Shown one piece after another: positions 47,982-60,790 of a DNA stretch of 64,000 bases. How positions within the stretch are numbered: the stretch's first letter is position 1; each line of letters opens with the position of its first letter. The stretch is from assembly GCF_032884065.1 (NCBI RefSeq), contig NC_088880.1, positions 24,242,715-24,306,714 on the forward strand, read 5' to 3'. This stretch comes from Artemia franciscana. Lineage: Eukaryota > Arthropoda > Branchiopoda > Anostraca > Artemiidae. Both the position numbers and the translations under genes were made by a program. The notes beneath the pieces were generated by a model. It worked only from the letters and a program-made list of their open reading frames with translations. It had not been told where the DNA came from and searched no databases.

Positions 47982-49733
47982 GATCAAACAGTTCGTGGTA
48001 ACGAACTGTTCAAACAGTTCGTGGTAACGAACTGTAGTAAGGAGCGACCCGGCTCAATAGTAACCAAAACTCTAAAAAATGGAATTTGATACCAATAGCT
48101 ACATCAAAAGAATCGCATTTTAATGCTGGTTTTAAATATATAAGTTTCATCAAGTTTAGTCTTACCCATCAAAAGTTACTAGCCTGAGAAAATTTGCGTT
48201 ATTTTAAAAAATAGGGGGAAACGCCCCCTGTAAGTCATATAATCTTAACGAAAATGACACCATCAGATTCAGCGTATCGGAGAACCCTACTGTAGAAGTT
48301 TCGAGTTCCTATCTACAAAAATGTGGAATTTTGCATTTTTTGCCAGAAGGCAGATCACGGATGCGTGTTTATTTGTTTTTTTGTTTTTTTTTTCTTTTTC
48401 CCAGGGGTGATCGTATCGACCCAGTTGTCCTAGAATGTTGCAAGAGGGCTCATTCTAACGGAAATGAAAAGTTCTAGTACCCTTTTTAAGTGACCAAAAA
48501 AATTGGAGGGCACCTAGGCCCCCTCCCACGCTAATTATTTTCCCAAAGTCAACGGATCAAAATTCTGAGATAGCCATTTTATTCAGCGTAGTTGAAAAAC
48601 CTTATAACTATGTCTTTGGGGACGACTTACACCCCCACAGTCCCCGTGGGAGGGGCAACAAGTTACAAACTTTGACCTGTGCTTACATATAGTAATGGTT
48701 ATTGGGAAGTATACAGGCGTTTTCAAGAGGATTTTTTTGGTTTGGGGGAGGGGTTGAGAAGAGGGGGATATGCTGGGGGAACTTTTCTTCGAGAATTTGT
48801 AATGGGAGAAGAAAATTTCCATGAAGGGAGAGCAGGATTTACTAGCATTATTTAAAAAAAAAACAATTAAAAAATAAAAGTGAAAAAGCTTTTTCAGCTG
48901 GAAGTAAGGAACAGCAATAAAACTTAAAACAAACAGAAATTATTACCCATATGAGGGGCTCACCTCCTTCTAATACCTCGCTCTTTACGCTAAAGTATTT
49001 TCAGTAATTTCAACTACTTATTCTACGACTTTTGTGATTCAGGGGGTCATTCTTAATGAATTGGGATAAAATTTAAGCTTTAGTGTAAAGAGCGAGGTAC
49101 TGACGATGGGGCGAATCCCCTCATATATGTAATAAAAACATGAGAATACAAAAGTTCTTTACGTAAGCTAATTTATAAGTTACGTAAATCTTTTACCAAT
49201 AAAAAGATTCGTAAAAAATTAAAAGTTCTAGTTGCCTTTTTAATTAACCAAAAAATCGGGGGGCAACTAGGCTTCGTCCCCCGCTCTTTTTTTCTCAAAA
49301 TCATTCGATCAAAATTATGAGAAAGCCATTGAGCCAAAAAAAAAAAAAAATATGCAAATTTCGTTTTGATTATTCCTCTGCGGAGAGCCAAAATCAAAAC
49401 ATGCATTTGATTCAAAAACGTTCAGAAATTATATAAAAAAAACAAGTTTTTTTAACTGAAAGTAAGGAGCGACATTAAAACTTAAAACGAACAGAAATTA
49501 CTCCGTATATGAAAGGGGCTGCTTTCTCATCAACGCCCCGCTCTTTACGCTAAAGTTTTTTACTGTTTTAAAAAGAAGAATTGAGAGAAAGAGTCAAACT
49601 TTAGCGTAAAGAGCGGGGCGTTGATGAGGAAGCAGCCTCTTTCATATACGAAGTAATTTCTGTGCGTTTTAAGTTTTAATGTCGCTCCTTACTTTCAGTT
49701 AAAAAAAACTTGTTTTTTTTATATAATAATATA
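47982..49733 (-). repeat. GAGCG element, near-complete copy with doubled terminal hairpin
   Basis: From the left: atcaaacagttcgtggtaac (47985), the same hairpin again (48010), gtaaggagcgacccggctca, body, internal hairpin (about 48940-49130), and the long hairpin (about 49450-49715). The latter's arms read ggggctgctttctcatcaac and gttgatgaggaagcagcctc, a variant not seen in other copies. The right end is aaaaaaacttgttttttttat. The doubled terminus also occurs at 25782-25830. Confidence 0.88.
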
Positions 49734-49739
49734 ATAATG

Positions 49740-50530
49740 ATCAGGGTCTATGTGTTTGCGGAAAAGCATTAAAGTAGCTAACAAGCACAGCTATGTTTCA
49801 AATTTTTAAAGAAGGATGCTTAATCATGGCTTTGAAATGTTTTTGAAAGAATAAAATGTATTTATAATAAGGGAAGCCTAGGTTGTTTTGTGATTTTCAA
49901 GATTAGTTTAAAGCACACGAAAATGACTATTTTTTATGCAAATGGGGTGTTCTAAGTCAACAGGATACATCTAAGCGGATGTATTTATTTTCTTTAGCTC
50001 TTTTAATACTGCCCACCTTCAAAAGAATTAATACTTGAATTTTAGAAAAAAATGTTGAAGCTGTCAGTGAAACTTACCATTCTTTCTCTTTTTGTGTGAC
50101 TCCCTGCACAATAAGCATCTTCTTTCAGAAATTCTTTGTGACTGAATTTACTAGCGAAATACCTTGATTTCATGTTTATATTACCTCAGATAACTTTTAT
50201 AACCCGCATAAATCTTATGACCCAAAGTTTACATATAATCCAACAGAAAAAAAAATCACAATTGACATTAAAATGTAGAGTCACGGTTATGATTATAAAT
50301 CATGGACAAACTAAGCATATAGATAGTGTCATTGGAAATGAAACAAGCATTGTCAAATGAAAGCTAGGGACAATTGCGAAACTTGTAAGGAACAAGACTT
50401 ATCCTTTATGTCAGGGGCTGCTTGCACTACGAACAGGGGTGTTAGGTTGGGAGAGAGGGGATAGAACGCCCCGCTCCTAGTGCTTCCATCCAGACAGTAA
50501 AATATTGGTACGAAATGCCAGTATTTTACT
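49740..50530. repeat. Dispersed duplication (uninterrupted paralogue of 38915-39498 + 43149-43400)
   Basis: Continuous copy of the segment that is split by the composite insertion elsewhere. The empty insertion site reads ggttatgattataaa at about 50283-50298. It directly abuts the right end of the GAGCG element at 49733. Confidence 0.85.
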
Positions 50531-52495
50531 GGCTCAAATTTTTTTTTCTTGTCAGGTACATGGATACTTACGTAACATACAAAACGCAAGTTAGCTATCT
50601 TAGATGTGAGAAAACCAGTTTCATCGGTCTGTATTCAGAGAGAATTAGCTTAGGTTCAGTGGAAAAACTAAGATGTAAGTATATTTTGATTAAATATTTA
50701 ATATACAGAGTTGGCATTTTGATTAGCTTATGTATTTAATATGATGCGTTCTGGGCGGCCTGCTTTCAATAATTCTTTGTCGTAGTTTCTATAATTGTGT
50801 TTCTAAAGTATTTATACCTGTATGTCGCTATCATTAGCCCAACTTCACTTTTCGAATGTGCTTGTACGTAGGCTAAGTACAGGTACATGGGCTGATGGAA
50901 ACATATGAATTATAATTAATGAAAGAATTTCAATGAAAGAATGAAACATGGGAATTAAAATCAATGAAAGAAGATCAGCCTCAGTCGGTATGAAAAAAGA
51001 AGTAATGTTAATAGCATTATCACCCAATCCAGTAGCTTAAAATAGCCAGCAAGTTGGAGAAATCCACTTTCCCATTCCCCCAAAAATATTTTGGAAAGTG
51101 AAGCTTCTGACCACCAGCACTTAGTTCACAAAACTAAAGTTTGATCAGTAATTCACTGAGAGCGTTTTCGATTGCAACCAAAGTGTTTTCTTTACCCGCA
51201 ACCTCCTTAAACCTTTGGCAATTTCATTGTTTAAATAAAATACGAGTAAATAAGCGCTAATACTCCTAACACTCCTAAGAAATACTCCTGATACTCCTAA
51301 GAAATTGAAATTGAAAATATTAAAGTCTTTCATCATGCTGTTACAGTCTTAAGTTCTAGTTCGAAAAAGATAAGAACTTCGAAAAAGAAGAACTTAAAAA
51401 AGAAAATTAGAAGAAAGAAAACTAGAAAAAGAAAAACTAGAAAGACTAAAAAACTAAAAAGAAAAACTAAAAAGAAAAACGAAAAAACTAAAAAGAAAAC
51501 TAGAAGAATTTCGAAAAAGTCAAACGTTGTTGCTAAGACTGAAGGTGGACAAAGAAGCCAGTGTCTTGTCATATGCAAAATAATTTTTATATATTATAAG
51601 TTTTTATATTGGACAAAACTATTGAGTCAATTTACAAAACCAACTTATTTTAATCATTTTGGTTGTAAGTGTAAGTTTTGAAAAAAAACACACATTACCC
51701 ATTTGGAATAGCTACATCTTTTTTCGGCTTGTTTTTCACATACTTATTTTTAAGATATCTCATCTCCAATATAAAATATACAAAAGAAAGTTAATTTTTT
51801 TTATAATTAAGATCTTGAAATAAAAAGAAAAAAATAAAGAAAAATCAAAGAAAAAATATGCGAGTGAGGAAAATTAGAACTGCCCACATTTAGGGCATCC
51901 TTGGGTATGCTATTTAAAACGAAAAGATACTGAATAAAAAACTTTTTTTTTCATATGAAAGTAAGAATTGACATTAGAGAAAGAACAAGCAGAAATTACT
52001 CCGTATGTGAGTGGAAAAAAGATTATTATAAATATGAGTAAACATGAAATACAGCTCATAACTGAATACATAATGCCAGAAAAATGAATGAATTAGAAAA
52101 AATGTAAAAAAATGTAACAAACAAAAATGTGTAAATACAATAAAAGTGAATTAGAAATGAAGGGACACTAAAAACACACGAAAAAAGGGACAAAAGGAAA
52201 AAAATGCTGAGAAACTTACCATCTCCAGCGATATAGTAGTCTAGTTTCTCCAAACTTATGATTGTACTATTGCAATACAAAACGCAAATTTGTTGGGAAA
52301 GCATTGAACTTTGTTACACAATTGTATAAAAGAAAAAATTAATTAATGTAGACACACAAACAACCAATGTTCAGTCATAAGACGAAACAAAGCTCAATTA
52401 TCAACTACACTTAATTTTGTTTCTGACAGTTGCTGTGAATTCTGAGTGGAAAGTTTTGGAGCTAGAAAATAACTCTACTTGACACATACTAGTAC
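50531..52495. other. Non-coding stretch with purine-rich tract
   Basis: 50890-51110 holds another relative of the 3606-4000 repeat. 51360-51520 is a purine-rich tract of gaaaaactaaaaa-type words; the Phe-rich minus frame 51578-51333 is its shadow. The rest is AT-rich; 51940-52010 has a faint GAGCG-element trace (aaagtaagaattgacattag, agaaattactccgtatgtga). Confidence 0.5.
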
Positions 52496-52668
52496 CAGGG
52501 TTGCCACCCAGCGAGAGAAAATCACTAGATTTTAGTGATTTTTTTGGTTTATTCAGTTATTTTCTTCAATAATCTAGTGATTCATGTGCTGATTTAGTGA
52601 TTTTTTGTTTAGGCAAAACAAAAAAATCACTAGAAATAGTGATAAATCACTAGGGGGCGGCAATCCTG
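52496..52668. mobile_element. hAT-type MITE, 173 bp, with 8-bp target duplication
   Basis: Terminal inverted repeats cagggttgccacc and the complement of ggcggcaatcctg. Flanks are actagtac (52488-52495) and gctagtac (52669-52676), matching at 7 of 8 bases. CAGGGTTGCC ends with 8-bp duplications are typical of hAT elements. The interior repeats aatcactaga / tagtgattt words and has no coding frame. Confidence 0.85.
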
Positions 52669-52676
52669 GCTAGTAC

Positions 52677-54746
52677 TGATAGCAAAATCGTTGTGTATGG
52701 ATAGCAGGGCTTAACCCAAAAGCTTCTTTATGGGCGGGAGGCTAAAATTAAAAGATTTGCTTAAATCAAGGTTGGCTTTCGCTTAATTTTTAACTGCTTT
52801 CATTTACAGTTAGGTTCTAAGTAAAACAAATGATAAGATAAAAGAATAAACTAACCGACGCATTAAAGAGACACATTTGCAATTTCTGAGCCCTTTTTGT
52901 TGTTTAAAAATTAAAACAAACTGATAATTTAAAAAAAATCCATAGTTTTTCTATAATGTTTAAGAACCATTTTGAAGAACATGTTACTATTAGGAGGATG
53001 GGGACTGAAGTCCTTCTGTATGATTTACTGTACTATTACAATTCAAATAGCACGTATATTGTGAAAGTTTTGAACTTCGCCTAAAACCAGGAATGCAGAA
53101 TTATGAAATTAATTTATGTAAGCTCACAAACAATTAAAATTCGTTGATATGATAAAATATTGCTCAACTAAAAATGACGTTAGGTTTTTTTCTGGCAAAA
53201 TCTAAAAAATCATAATTATTTTCTGAAAAAATAGAATAATTCAACTGCGACTGATTCTCTTTGAATTTAACGTCACAGTTGGCCTGCTGAAGCAGCAAAT
53301 AAAAATGGAAAGAAATTGGCTAAAAAAAAAAACTTGCATCAGCACAAATTTATTAATAATAGAAATCTAACAATATTAATGTTTAATAATTATAACAATA
53401 ATGATAATAATAATAATAACAATGAGATAATATTATAATTGACAATGTTGATAATACTTTAACAGTAATAATAATATTAAAAAACTATTAATTTAGATCT
53501 TTCAATAATATTTCTTATTGGATTTTGTCAGATTCATCTGACAAATAGCAACACACGTTTATTTAACTAAAATGATAAAAAAAAAAGAATACGATATACA
53601 ATATTCAGCAGGACTGGTGCCAATGAGTAATGGTTCGATTTTTCCGAAACGGTTTTCTTGTGAAAAATTCTTTCCTTTTTGTGATTTTAAAAATTAGTAT
53701 TCTAAATCGTCTAATTTAATTGTATTTGGGATTATAGTTTTATTAGTTCTAATATTTTATTGATTAAACAGAATGATCTTTTGTTATTGAAAAAAATAGT
53801 AACTTTTTGCTTGGCTAGAAAGCGGTCAAATATATGTTCTTAAGCTTTCAAGAATGCTTCTATAGGACAAAAAGCTCTTTTGAAGACCAAGGGTCAAACA
53901 TACCTTGTTTTTCCAATAAAAAAACCTTATATGTTTACAATAAGCAACTTGCATAACTTAAAGGCTCATGCCCGTAGGCTATGATGGTATTGTCAATCCC
54001 GGAGGCATAGTTATTTGATTTTTGAAATGTTTAAAAAATAGCTGTCTGAAAATTTTGATCAGAAGCATTTTCGGAAAAAAAGGCGTGGGAGGAGGACTGG
54101 TTGACCTCTGGTTACTTTTGACTCTAAAAAGGGGTGCAGAACTTTCGATTTCCAATCAAATAAGCCCCCTCCGATGTTGCTACGACCACCATTTTGCATC
54201 TGCCAAAAAGTAATGATATAGTGAAGTCTTGTGGCCCTTTACTATGGGTAACACTGTAGTGTTGCCGACTGTTGCTTCTGAAAGTGCTACAGCAGTGCAT
54301 TTGATATTACGAAATTGGTAAGCTTAAGTTTCCACACCTTCAGAAGAAAGACCAACAGCCTGTACGTTTTTGAAGAAATGTAAACTTAGTTACAAGGACA
54401 TCCTAACACGATTTGACAGAAAATGCTTTTCCTTTCCATTTTGATTCAAAGCTGCACAATTAAGATTATTTTAATATTAATTTGTTTTCCTTAAAAAGGA
54501 ATGGATGGTAACCAAGCCCATACCCGGGAAGGAAGGGATCACCCGGCTTGACCCTCATACCCCGGAGGTTTTTTCCGAATCGTACAAAAATGCATATAAA
54601 CAAATTTTGCAAACAGTAACCTTGATAAACACTAATCTATTGCAGGCAGTGGGTCATACGTTGCGGAACTTGTAAATGTGAAACAGGAAGCATAAAGGGG
54701 TTTTAAGAGAGTTTGTTTTGTCAGTTTAGTATTCAACTTTGTTAAG
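52677..54746. other. Non-coding stretch, no gene recognised
   Basis: AT-rich with an (aataat)n-type tract at 53395-53480. A segment at about 53965-54215 has GAGCG-middle-like words (aaaattttgatcagaagcat, ggcgtgggaggaggactggt) and is an old fragment. No exon is supported. Confidence 0.45.
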
Positions 54747-54749
54747 TGA

Positions 54750-55274
54750 AAAGCGATTCGGAAAGTGAAAAGAAAATATGATATAACATCGTTGTTTGCA
54801 CCCAAGGGAACAAGGTTAGTTATTTTTAATAATGACGTTGGCAGGTCGTCTGTGGATTATTCATCTGCCACTGTGGGCTTAAATAACACGGAAGCTGTTA
54901 GTGATTCCCAATTGAAACTCGAGGACGCTAAAATTGATTCACATTTCAGTCAACTCGATAAATCTTATTTGGTTCAAAACAACATCGGACGGTTTGTCCA
55001 CAAATCGTCGTCACTCGACACAGCATCCAAACTTCGTCTGCTAAAGCGTCCTTGGACTTCAGATATTGCATATACTTTTCCAGTATCAGAGAAAAGAAAG
55101 CTAATGTTTCAGTTGGGTTGGCTCATTCGTTTCAGCCGATTGTCCTATTCGCCATTTGAGGACGGTGACAAAAAACAAAAACAAACAAACAATTTAGTCC
55201 TTCTCCTGGCTGATATTCAGAAACCTGGGCTTCTTGAAGACGGCTCAGCAAGACAACTTCTGGCAGGTCCTTGA
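54750..55274 (+). pseudogene. Truncated hAT (TTF zinc finger) transposase N-terminal fragment
   Basis: The open frame begins after a TGA at 54747 without an ATG; where one would be expected (before KRKYDITSLF) the codon is GTG. The family-typical N-terminus KRKYDITSLF is followed by a low-complexity linker, then LRLLKRPWTSDIAYTFPVSE and LGWLIRFSRLSYSPFEDG. In intact relatives the next residues form the zinc-binding CKYC motif. Here the frame instead runs into unrelated sequence (KKQKQTNN) and stops at 55272. So the zinc finger is cut after its first tryptophan-rich half. No downstream transposase sequence follows. Confidence 0.7.
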
Positions 55275-58200
55275 TTCTAACTGCTTGATCGCCAGTCTTT
55301 GCTAAGATACGGCCTTGCACTGACCAAGCGCCTGTCCTAGTCATTACATACTTAGCAGTATTTAGAAATAATTTTAATTCTTTGCCATGTTTTTTTTTTT
55401 ATTGATTATCCATTTCTTTAATTGCTTTCTTGTAATTGCGAAACGACCTTGTCTCTCTGCCATATATTTTTATATTTTGTATGTTATGTATGTAAAATTG
55501 AAACATAAACGAACTTGAAGCCTAAACTTTCGTTTTATTCTTCCTTGTCCTTGAGCGAACTTGATATGCTATACCAGAAGCATGGCTGGCTTTTGAATTC
55601 TTTAAGTATCAAACAGCAATCCCTTCCAGCAAATTTATATGACGATTTTTCGTTGTTGTTGTTTCTTTCCCTTCTTTTTTTCTTAACGTGATTAAAAGTG
55701 TCAGAGAAGTTGACTAAGAGATGGCTGAAATCCCGCTAGTCTAGATCCGCAACCAGAATTTTAGCTCGGTTATCAGGAGGGGCGGGGGGGGGGGGGGTCA
55801 ACAAGGAACAGAATTGAAGGTTAAGTTAGCTGTGAAAAGTTTGCATTTTTGTCCACATTTTTCTGTTTTGAAGAAATAGTGCCCAAAATGTATTTTTTTT
55901 GCTAGATACTGTTTTGTGCTAATTGTGTGCCGAACTTCACCTCTAGGCTTGACATAATCGTTGTATCTTCGTTTAAAATAGGGATATCCAACACAATCTT
56001 TAAAAGTGCCAATTCCTCTTTCAATATCATTATTGGGGCTAAAATTAAACAAATGCTTATTCTGTAATGAAAATTCATTACTTTAAAATTAAATTCATGT
56101 ATATATGATTCCACTACGCACTCCCTCATTAAACTGCAAATATATAGCCCAAATTAATTATTCTCAATGGCTTTTGCCATGCGTCACTTTTTTTTAACTA
56201 GTACAGCCTTAGATCGAATAAATGCTGACGAAATCAAGAAACGGGGAAACAGATGGGAATAAAACAATTAGGCTATCAATATGTCTGAACGTTAGAGGAG
56301 CTAAGGGTAAGTATGGAGGAATCACTTTCAAAGTTTGGTAATTACAATTTTTGCATATTATAAGAGTAGTAACTGTTTTCTTAAGATATTTTCTATCTAA
56401 AAAAGTTTCTTATTGTTCTAATTTAGTGAACCTTGTGTTTCAGGAGTCATTCTTAAAGAACTGGGACAAAATTCAAACTTTAGCATAAAGAGCAAGGTGT
56501 TGAGGAGAGGGTAACCCCTCTCACACTGGCAGTAATTTCTATTTGTTTTAATTTTTAATGCTGCTCCTTACTTTCAATTCGCAAAACTTGTTTTTTTGTT
56601 TAATCTCTGATCGTGTTTTACATAATGTCAGGAAATCTGGCTCCACCTCCACAGAAAAATCCCTCATCCCCAGGAGTATCTCTTCTAGACAATTAAATCC
56701 TGGTAGGGTGTTGAAAAGGGGTCTGAGGGAAACCAGACCCTCTGCTATGCCTTTCTTAGGTACCCCTCCACAAAAAAAATCGATGAAAAATTAGTAATGG
56801 TCATTTTGTTCAAGATACTCTAAACGTCAAATAAATATATCTCCGTGGATTACAGAACCCCCACATTCCCTTGAATAACGGTTTTAGGTTATGCAAGTTG
56901 CTTATTGTTAATATGTTAGGATTTTTGCTGGGAAAAGGGGGAATTTTTCATCTTGGGCCTCAAAAGGGGTTGGGGTATTTAAGTGATACTTTCAGGAAAT
57001 CATGAGAAGGGTGTCAAATACAGTCATCGAATGCTTTCATCGAATGTTGTTTTTTTTTTGGGGGGGGGAAGGTTAGTTAAGAATGGCATGGCGGAAATAC
57101 TTTTTTTCAGAACTTATACAACAAGAAGTTGTAAAAATTAAAGCAAGCAGCATTTATCCCCTTCATCCGTATAGGATGAAGGGGGTACTTTTTACTGAGA
57201 ATTGTTACTTTCTTTTTTCTGTTCTCTTATAGAATTTAAAATTATAAAAATGGTTACCTCATCTGAATTGGTATCAACTAATTAACTGTTTTGTGGTGGG
57301 AGACAGAGTTCTAGCCAGATATGGATCTTAATTTGTCGAATAGACGAAATGTGCATCACATAGCGACACAATATTAATTCATTTCTTAGAACTCAATTTT
57401 GTAGTAAAAGATTACTAGATCTATTTTTTTAAGTCTGCCATCTGTTTAAAAATTTTCTTGGAAAATTTTTCAGCAACAGCAAAGATTTATTCCTTTATCA
57501 TTTGTAGGAAATTTCAGATGACGATAAGATTTCATTTGAATTTTTGAGCAATTTGCTGTGAGAATGAGTTCGAATTCCTTAGATAATTGCAATAGACAGA
57601 TATATTTTTTGAAACATTTTTATTTATTAGCAGGTGACTTTCTGGCTGAAATACAGGATTCCGAGAAAAGACAGCTACAGCTTTATTGAATATTTTGAAA
57701 CACACATACACTTTTTTTGCACACCTCTCCCACCAACTCGCGTTTATTCCTTTTTAACATAAAACATGAAAACTCCTTGCTTTCTCCCTCCAAAAGATAC
57801 TGAAAGTTTCAGCTCCATCCTCGCTTGAAATTTCCCTAGTGCCAATGATTTAAAAATTTGATAGCATGGATATGCAGTTTTATTCAATGTACCTCTGCTC
57901 CTCTTGGTCCTTCAATACCCCCGTGAAAACTTTACCTTAATCCCCAAAGGTCTTCCTAAAATTAGATGTACACTATTTTGATAGCCAAGTACACAAGTCT
58001 TTTTTTTTTGTTTTATACCACTTGGTTATCGGGTATAGATAGTAGTAAAATCGAAATCCTGAAAATTTGATCCGATGTCTTGGGAAGTGCATGGGGGGAG
58101 GGGTCAGCAAAAGGACATGAAGGCTCGCCCTCCAATCACTGTTGACTCTTAAAAAGGGCCCCAGAACTTTCAATTTTCCATCCCAATAGCCTATTCATGT

Positions 58201-59268
58201 TCCAAGGAAATTATACACATGGTATTTTGATAAATTGGATCCGTAAAGTGTTTGGTGATTTAGCTCCATCCTTTCGTCCAAGTCATAATTCGACTTCCAG
58301 TTGGCCGTCCCTCTAAAAATCCCTTAGAAAAATTCAATTTAGTATCCTAAGCAGTTCTTAAGATATTTCAGATATACTATTTTGAAAACTGTGCAGCAAA
58401 TTCATTGATTAGCGATAACAGTTTAAGAAAATCCAAAACAACTAGAACATACTAGAAGCAAAGTTCGTGCAACTAAATTGTTCGAATTTTGCACTTTACC
58501 GAAGAAGATGAAAAGAAGAGCACTTGAATAACAAATAGAGGAAGAAACACTCGATGAACAACAAACAGGAAAAAAGATATTAGGCAGATTTAGATTGAAT
58601 GCAGCTTCTAGGGGTTAACTTTGGGCGATCTTAAGCAGCTTCAGAGGAGACAAAAAGTGTTTTCCAAAAATAAAAGAAGCGTAAGAGATGTAAGAAATGG
58701 CAAAAGCGTTGTAAAGCATGTTCTTAATTCTTTCAATTAACTCACTGCTTAACCAGGCCTTATGGTTTGACCGTGCCTTAACCTTAAACTATGATAACTA
58801 GACCGTAATTTAAACAAGAACTTAAAGCACACAACTTTTGTGTGTTTGTTACTTTTGTCTGCATTGGAAATACAAACTGTTTAGCCCCTCCCCCTCCCTC
58901 AACACTAAATTGATAGAAGTGTATTTTTTTTATCCTAGCATGTTTTATCGGGGCATGTTTGATCTTGGGTACAACATCCCTCCTCCTTCCCTTCTTCAAC
59001 AGTATCAAAAAATGTAACTCCCTTCCCCAAACTGCTCCCAAGCTGCTGCAAAGAGGTTATACCCAGGACCTTGGAAGGCATAGAGTATTTTGATTGACCT
59101 GCAATCCCCACAGAAGTTAAAATTAACTTGTCCATCTCCCCACCCATTATTCTACGGAAGTTTCAATTCGATCTCTTTAACCGTTCCTGAGGTTTCTGAA
59201 ATATTTTGAAAATCAAGGATCTTTTGATTTGCTCACATTTATCGTACCCTCGATTTTCTAAATGGGTA
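55275..59268. other. Non-coding stretch, no gene recognised
   Basis: Includes a 14-base G run near 55782-55796 and a GAGCG-element fragment at about 56400-56640 (plus sense; ctttagcataaagagcaagg, tttttaatgctgctccttac). Further items are a hairpin at 57158-57184 and C/T-rich unassigned repeats at 57720-58330 and 58860-59160. Two overlapping minus frames at 55798-56129 have no recognised domain. Confidence 0.45.
57158..57184. repeat. Perfect 11-bp hairpin
   Basis: CCCCTTCATCC, loop gtata, GGATGAAGGGG. No T-run or gene context indicates a role. Confidence 0.85.
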
Positions 59269-59404
<136 letters not shown>

Positions 59405-59497
59405 GGAGTCATGTCGTCCCCAAGGCTTTAAGTCACAACAAAACCAATTTACAGCAAAAAAGGAAGTAACCCATTAACAAAATAAATTTGTATGTTT

Positions 59498-59503
59498 TTT
59501 ATT
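59498..59503 (-). terminator. Polyadenylation signal of MAT2B
   Basis: AATAAA on the minus strand, 84 nt after the MAT2B stop codon, followed by T/GT-rich sequence. It is the nearest well-placed signal; other AATAAA words occur further on. Confidence 0.55.
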
Positions 59504-59586
59504 AATTATAAAAATAAATCAGAGTAATGAAGAAAACAAAACCTTTTAGTTTAAAATAAAATGGAAACAGATTGTAGTTCAAGTCT

Positions 59587-59768
59587 CTAGACGTGTTTTC
59601 TCAAAGCACACAGGATTCCATCTGAAAATGGAGTATGTTTCCCAATGCCAAGATCATCAATCCTAGCTGCTGATAATTGGCAGTTCTTAGGCCTAAGTGG
59701 CCCAGTGGACAATTTAGTTTCATCTCTGTCTGGTGAAATATGACTAGCAGTCAATCCAAGTACATTAG
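59587..59768 (-). CDS. mat2b: MAT2B, last coding exon
   Basis: MAT2B is the non-catalytic beta subunit of methionine adenosyltransferase II. It has an RmlD/SDR-type NADP-binding fold and tunes S-adenosylmethionine synthesis in the cytosol and nucleus. The exon starts after aatttctttacag (59769) and enters in phase 1. It encodes ANVLGLTASHISP, then LRPKNCQLSAARIDDLGIG, HTPFSDGILCALRKHV, and a TAG at 59589-59587. The R-P-(K/R)-N-x-Q-L ... L-G-I-G pattern and the closing 'TPF..GI..AL' match the C-terminus of MAT2B and related dTDP-4-dehydrorhamnose reductase-like proteins. The end is shorter than human MAT2B by several residues. Joining to 62809 is in phase (G + CT). Confidence 0.85.
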
Positions 59769-60694
59769 CTGTAAAGAAATTAGAGATAAAACGAGAAAAA
59801 AATTAAGTAGAGAGAGATCGGATGTCGAATTGACTTTTAATTACAGCCATTTCGAATTCTCAAAAATTGTCAACAATAAATTCCCGACTGCCATACTCAA
59901 ACTAGTATTTTTGACTCTTTTCAAGTTTACTAAACTTAATCCTTAACCTAGTAGAAAGCATTAACGTAGACAAAGACGGAACTTACGAATCCATAGCTGC
60001 GTTTAGAAATTGTAACTGACCAGTTACTATTTTTTCCTATTCTAAGTGCAGCTTTTGAAACACGCCTATTTACTAGTATTTTATACACAAAATAGGCCAT
60101 AAAAAGAAGACAAAAAAGGCCATAAATCTTATTAAAAATAAGAAAAGGGCCTAGTTAGTATATATACATACCATTTTTCCTAGACCAAATCATCTCTAGT
60201 TATTGGCAGAGATTACAAGATATTTGACATCAGTCTGTGACAATGTGGCTACGCATGCAGGCATGCTAAACTACACTGGGATGACTTTATCGACTACTTT
60301 CATTTGAAGTGAAAGCCATGCTTTTAGGTTCTTATAACGGGTACATTACAGTGCCTCATTCCAGAGATCCCTCATCGGTCTCAAGAGATACCACAGAGTC
60401 ACATTATTTCAACAAAGGAAAGAAAATCCAAGCAGTGAAATTTATCCATAAAGAATGTTTTTTGAACTTGGGCAGCCGATTTTTCTGAGAGGGAAATTTA
60501 TTAACCCTTTCGCTCCGGACGTATATATTGGAAAAAAATTAATGCCCCATACGCTCAGAGCGAGTATTTTCGCGGTTTCTATTTATTTAGTTTACTGTTC
60601 AACACGACTACTTACGCCTTGTTTTATTCACGTTTAAATATCTGTTGACGTGTTCCAACCTGCAAAGCTAACATTATGACATTGAATCGGTTCA

Positions 60695-60790
60695 GTACCC
60701 CATACGATTATATTTGCCTAGTATTATTTATGTCTGCAGTTCACTACTCCGTACGACTGTATTCGCCTAGTATTATTTACGTTTGCAGAG
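60695..60790. repeat. 47-bp direct repeat
   Basis: Two diverged units; each carries tacga(t/c)t(a/g)tatt(t/c)gcc and then tagtattatttacgtttgca or a near match. Confidence 0.8.

Noticed and set aside
51333..51578. Phe/Leu-rich minus frame suggesting membrane segments
   Set aside because: Shadow of a purine-rich low-complexity tract.
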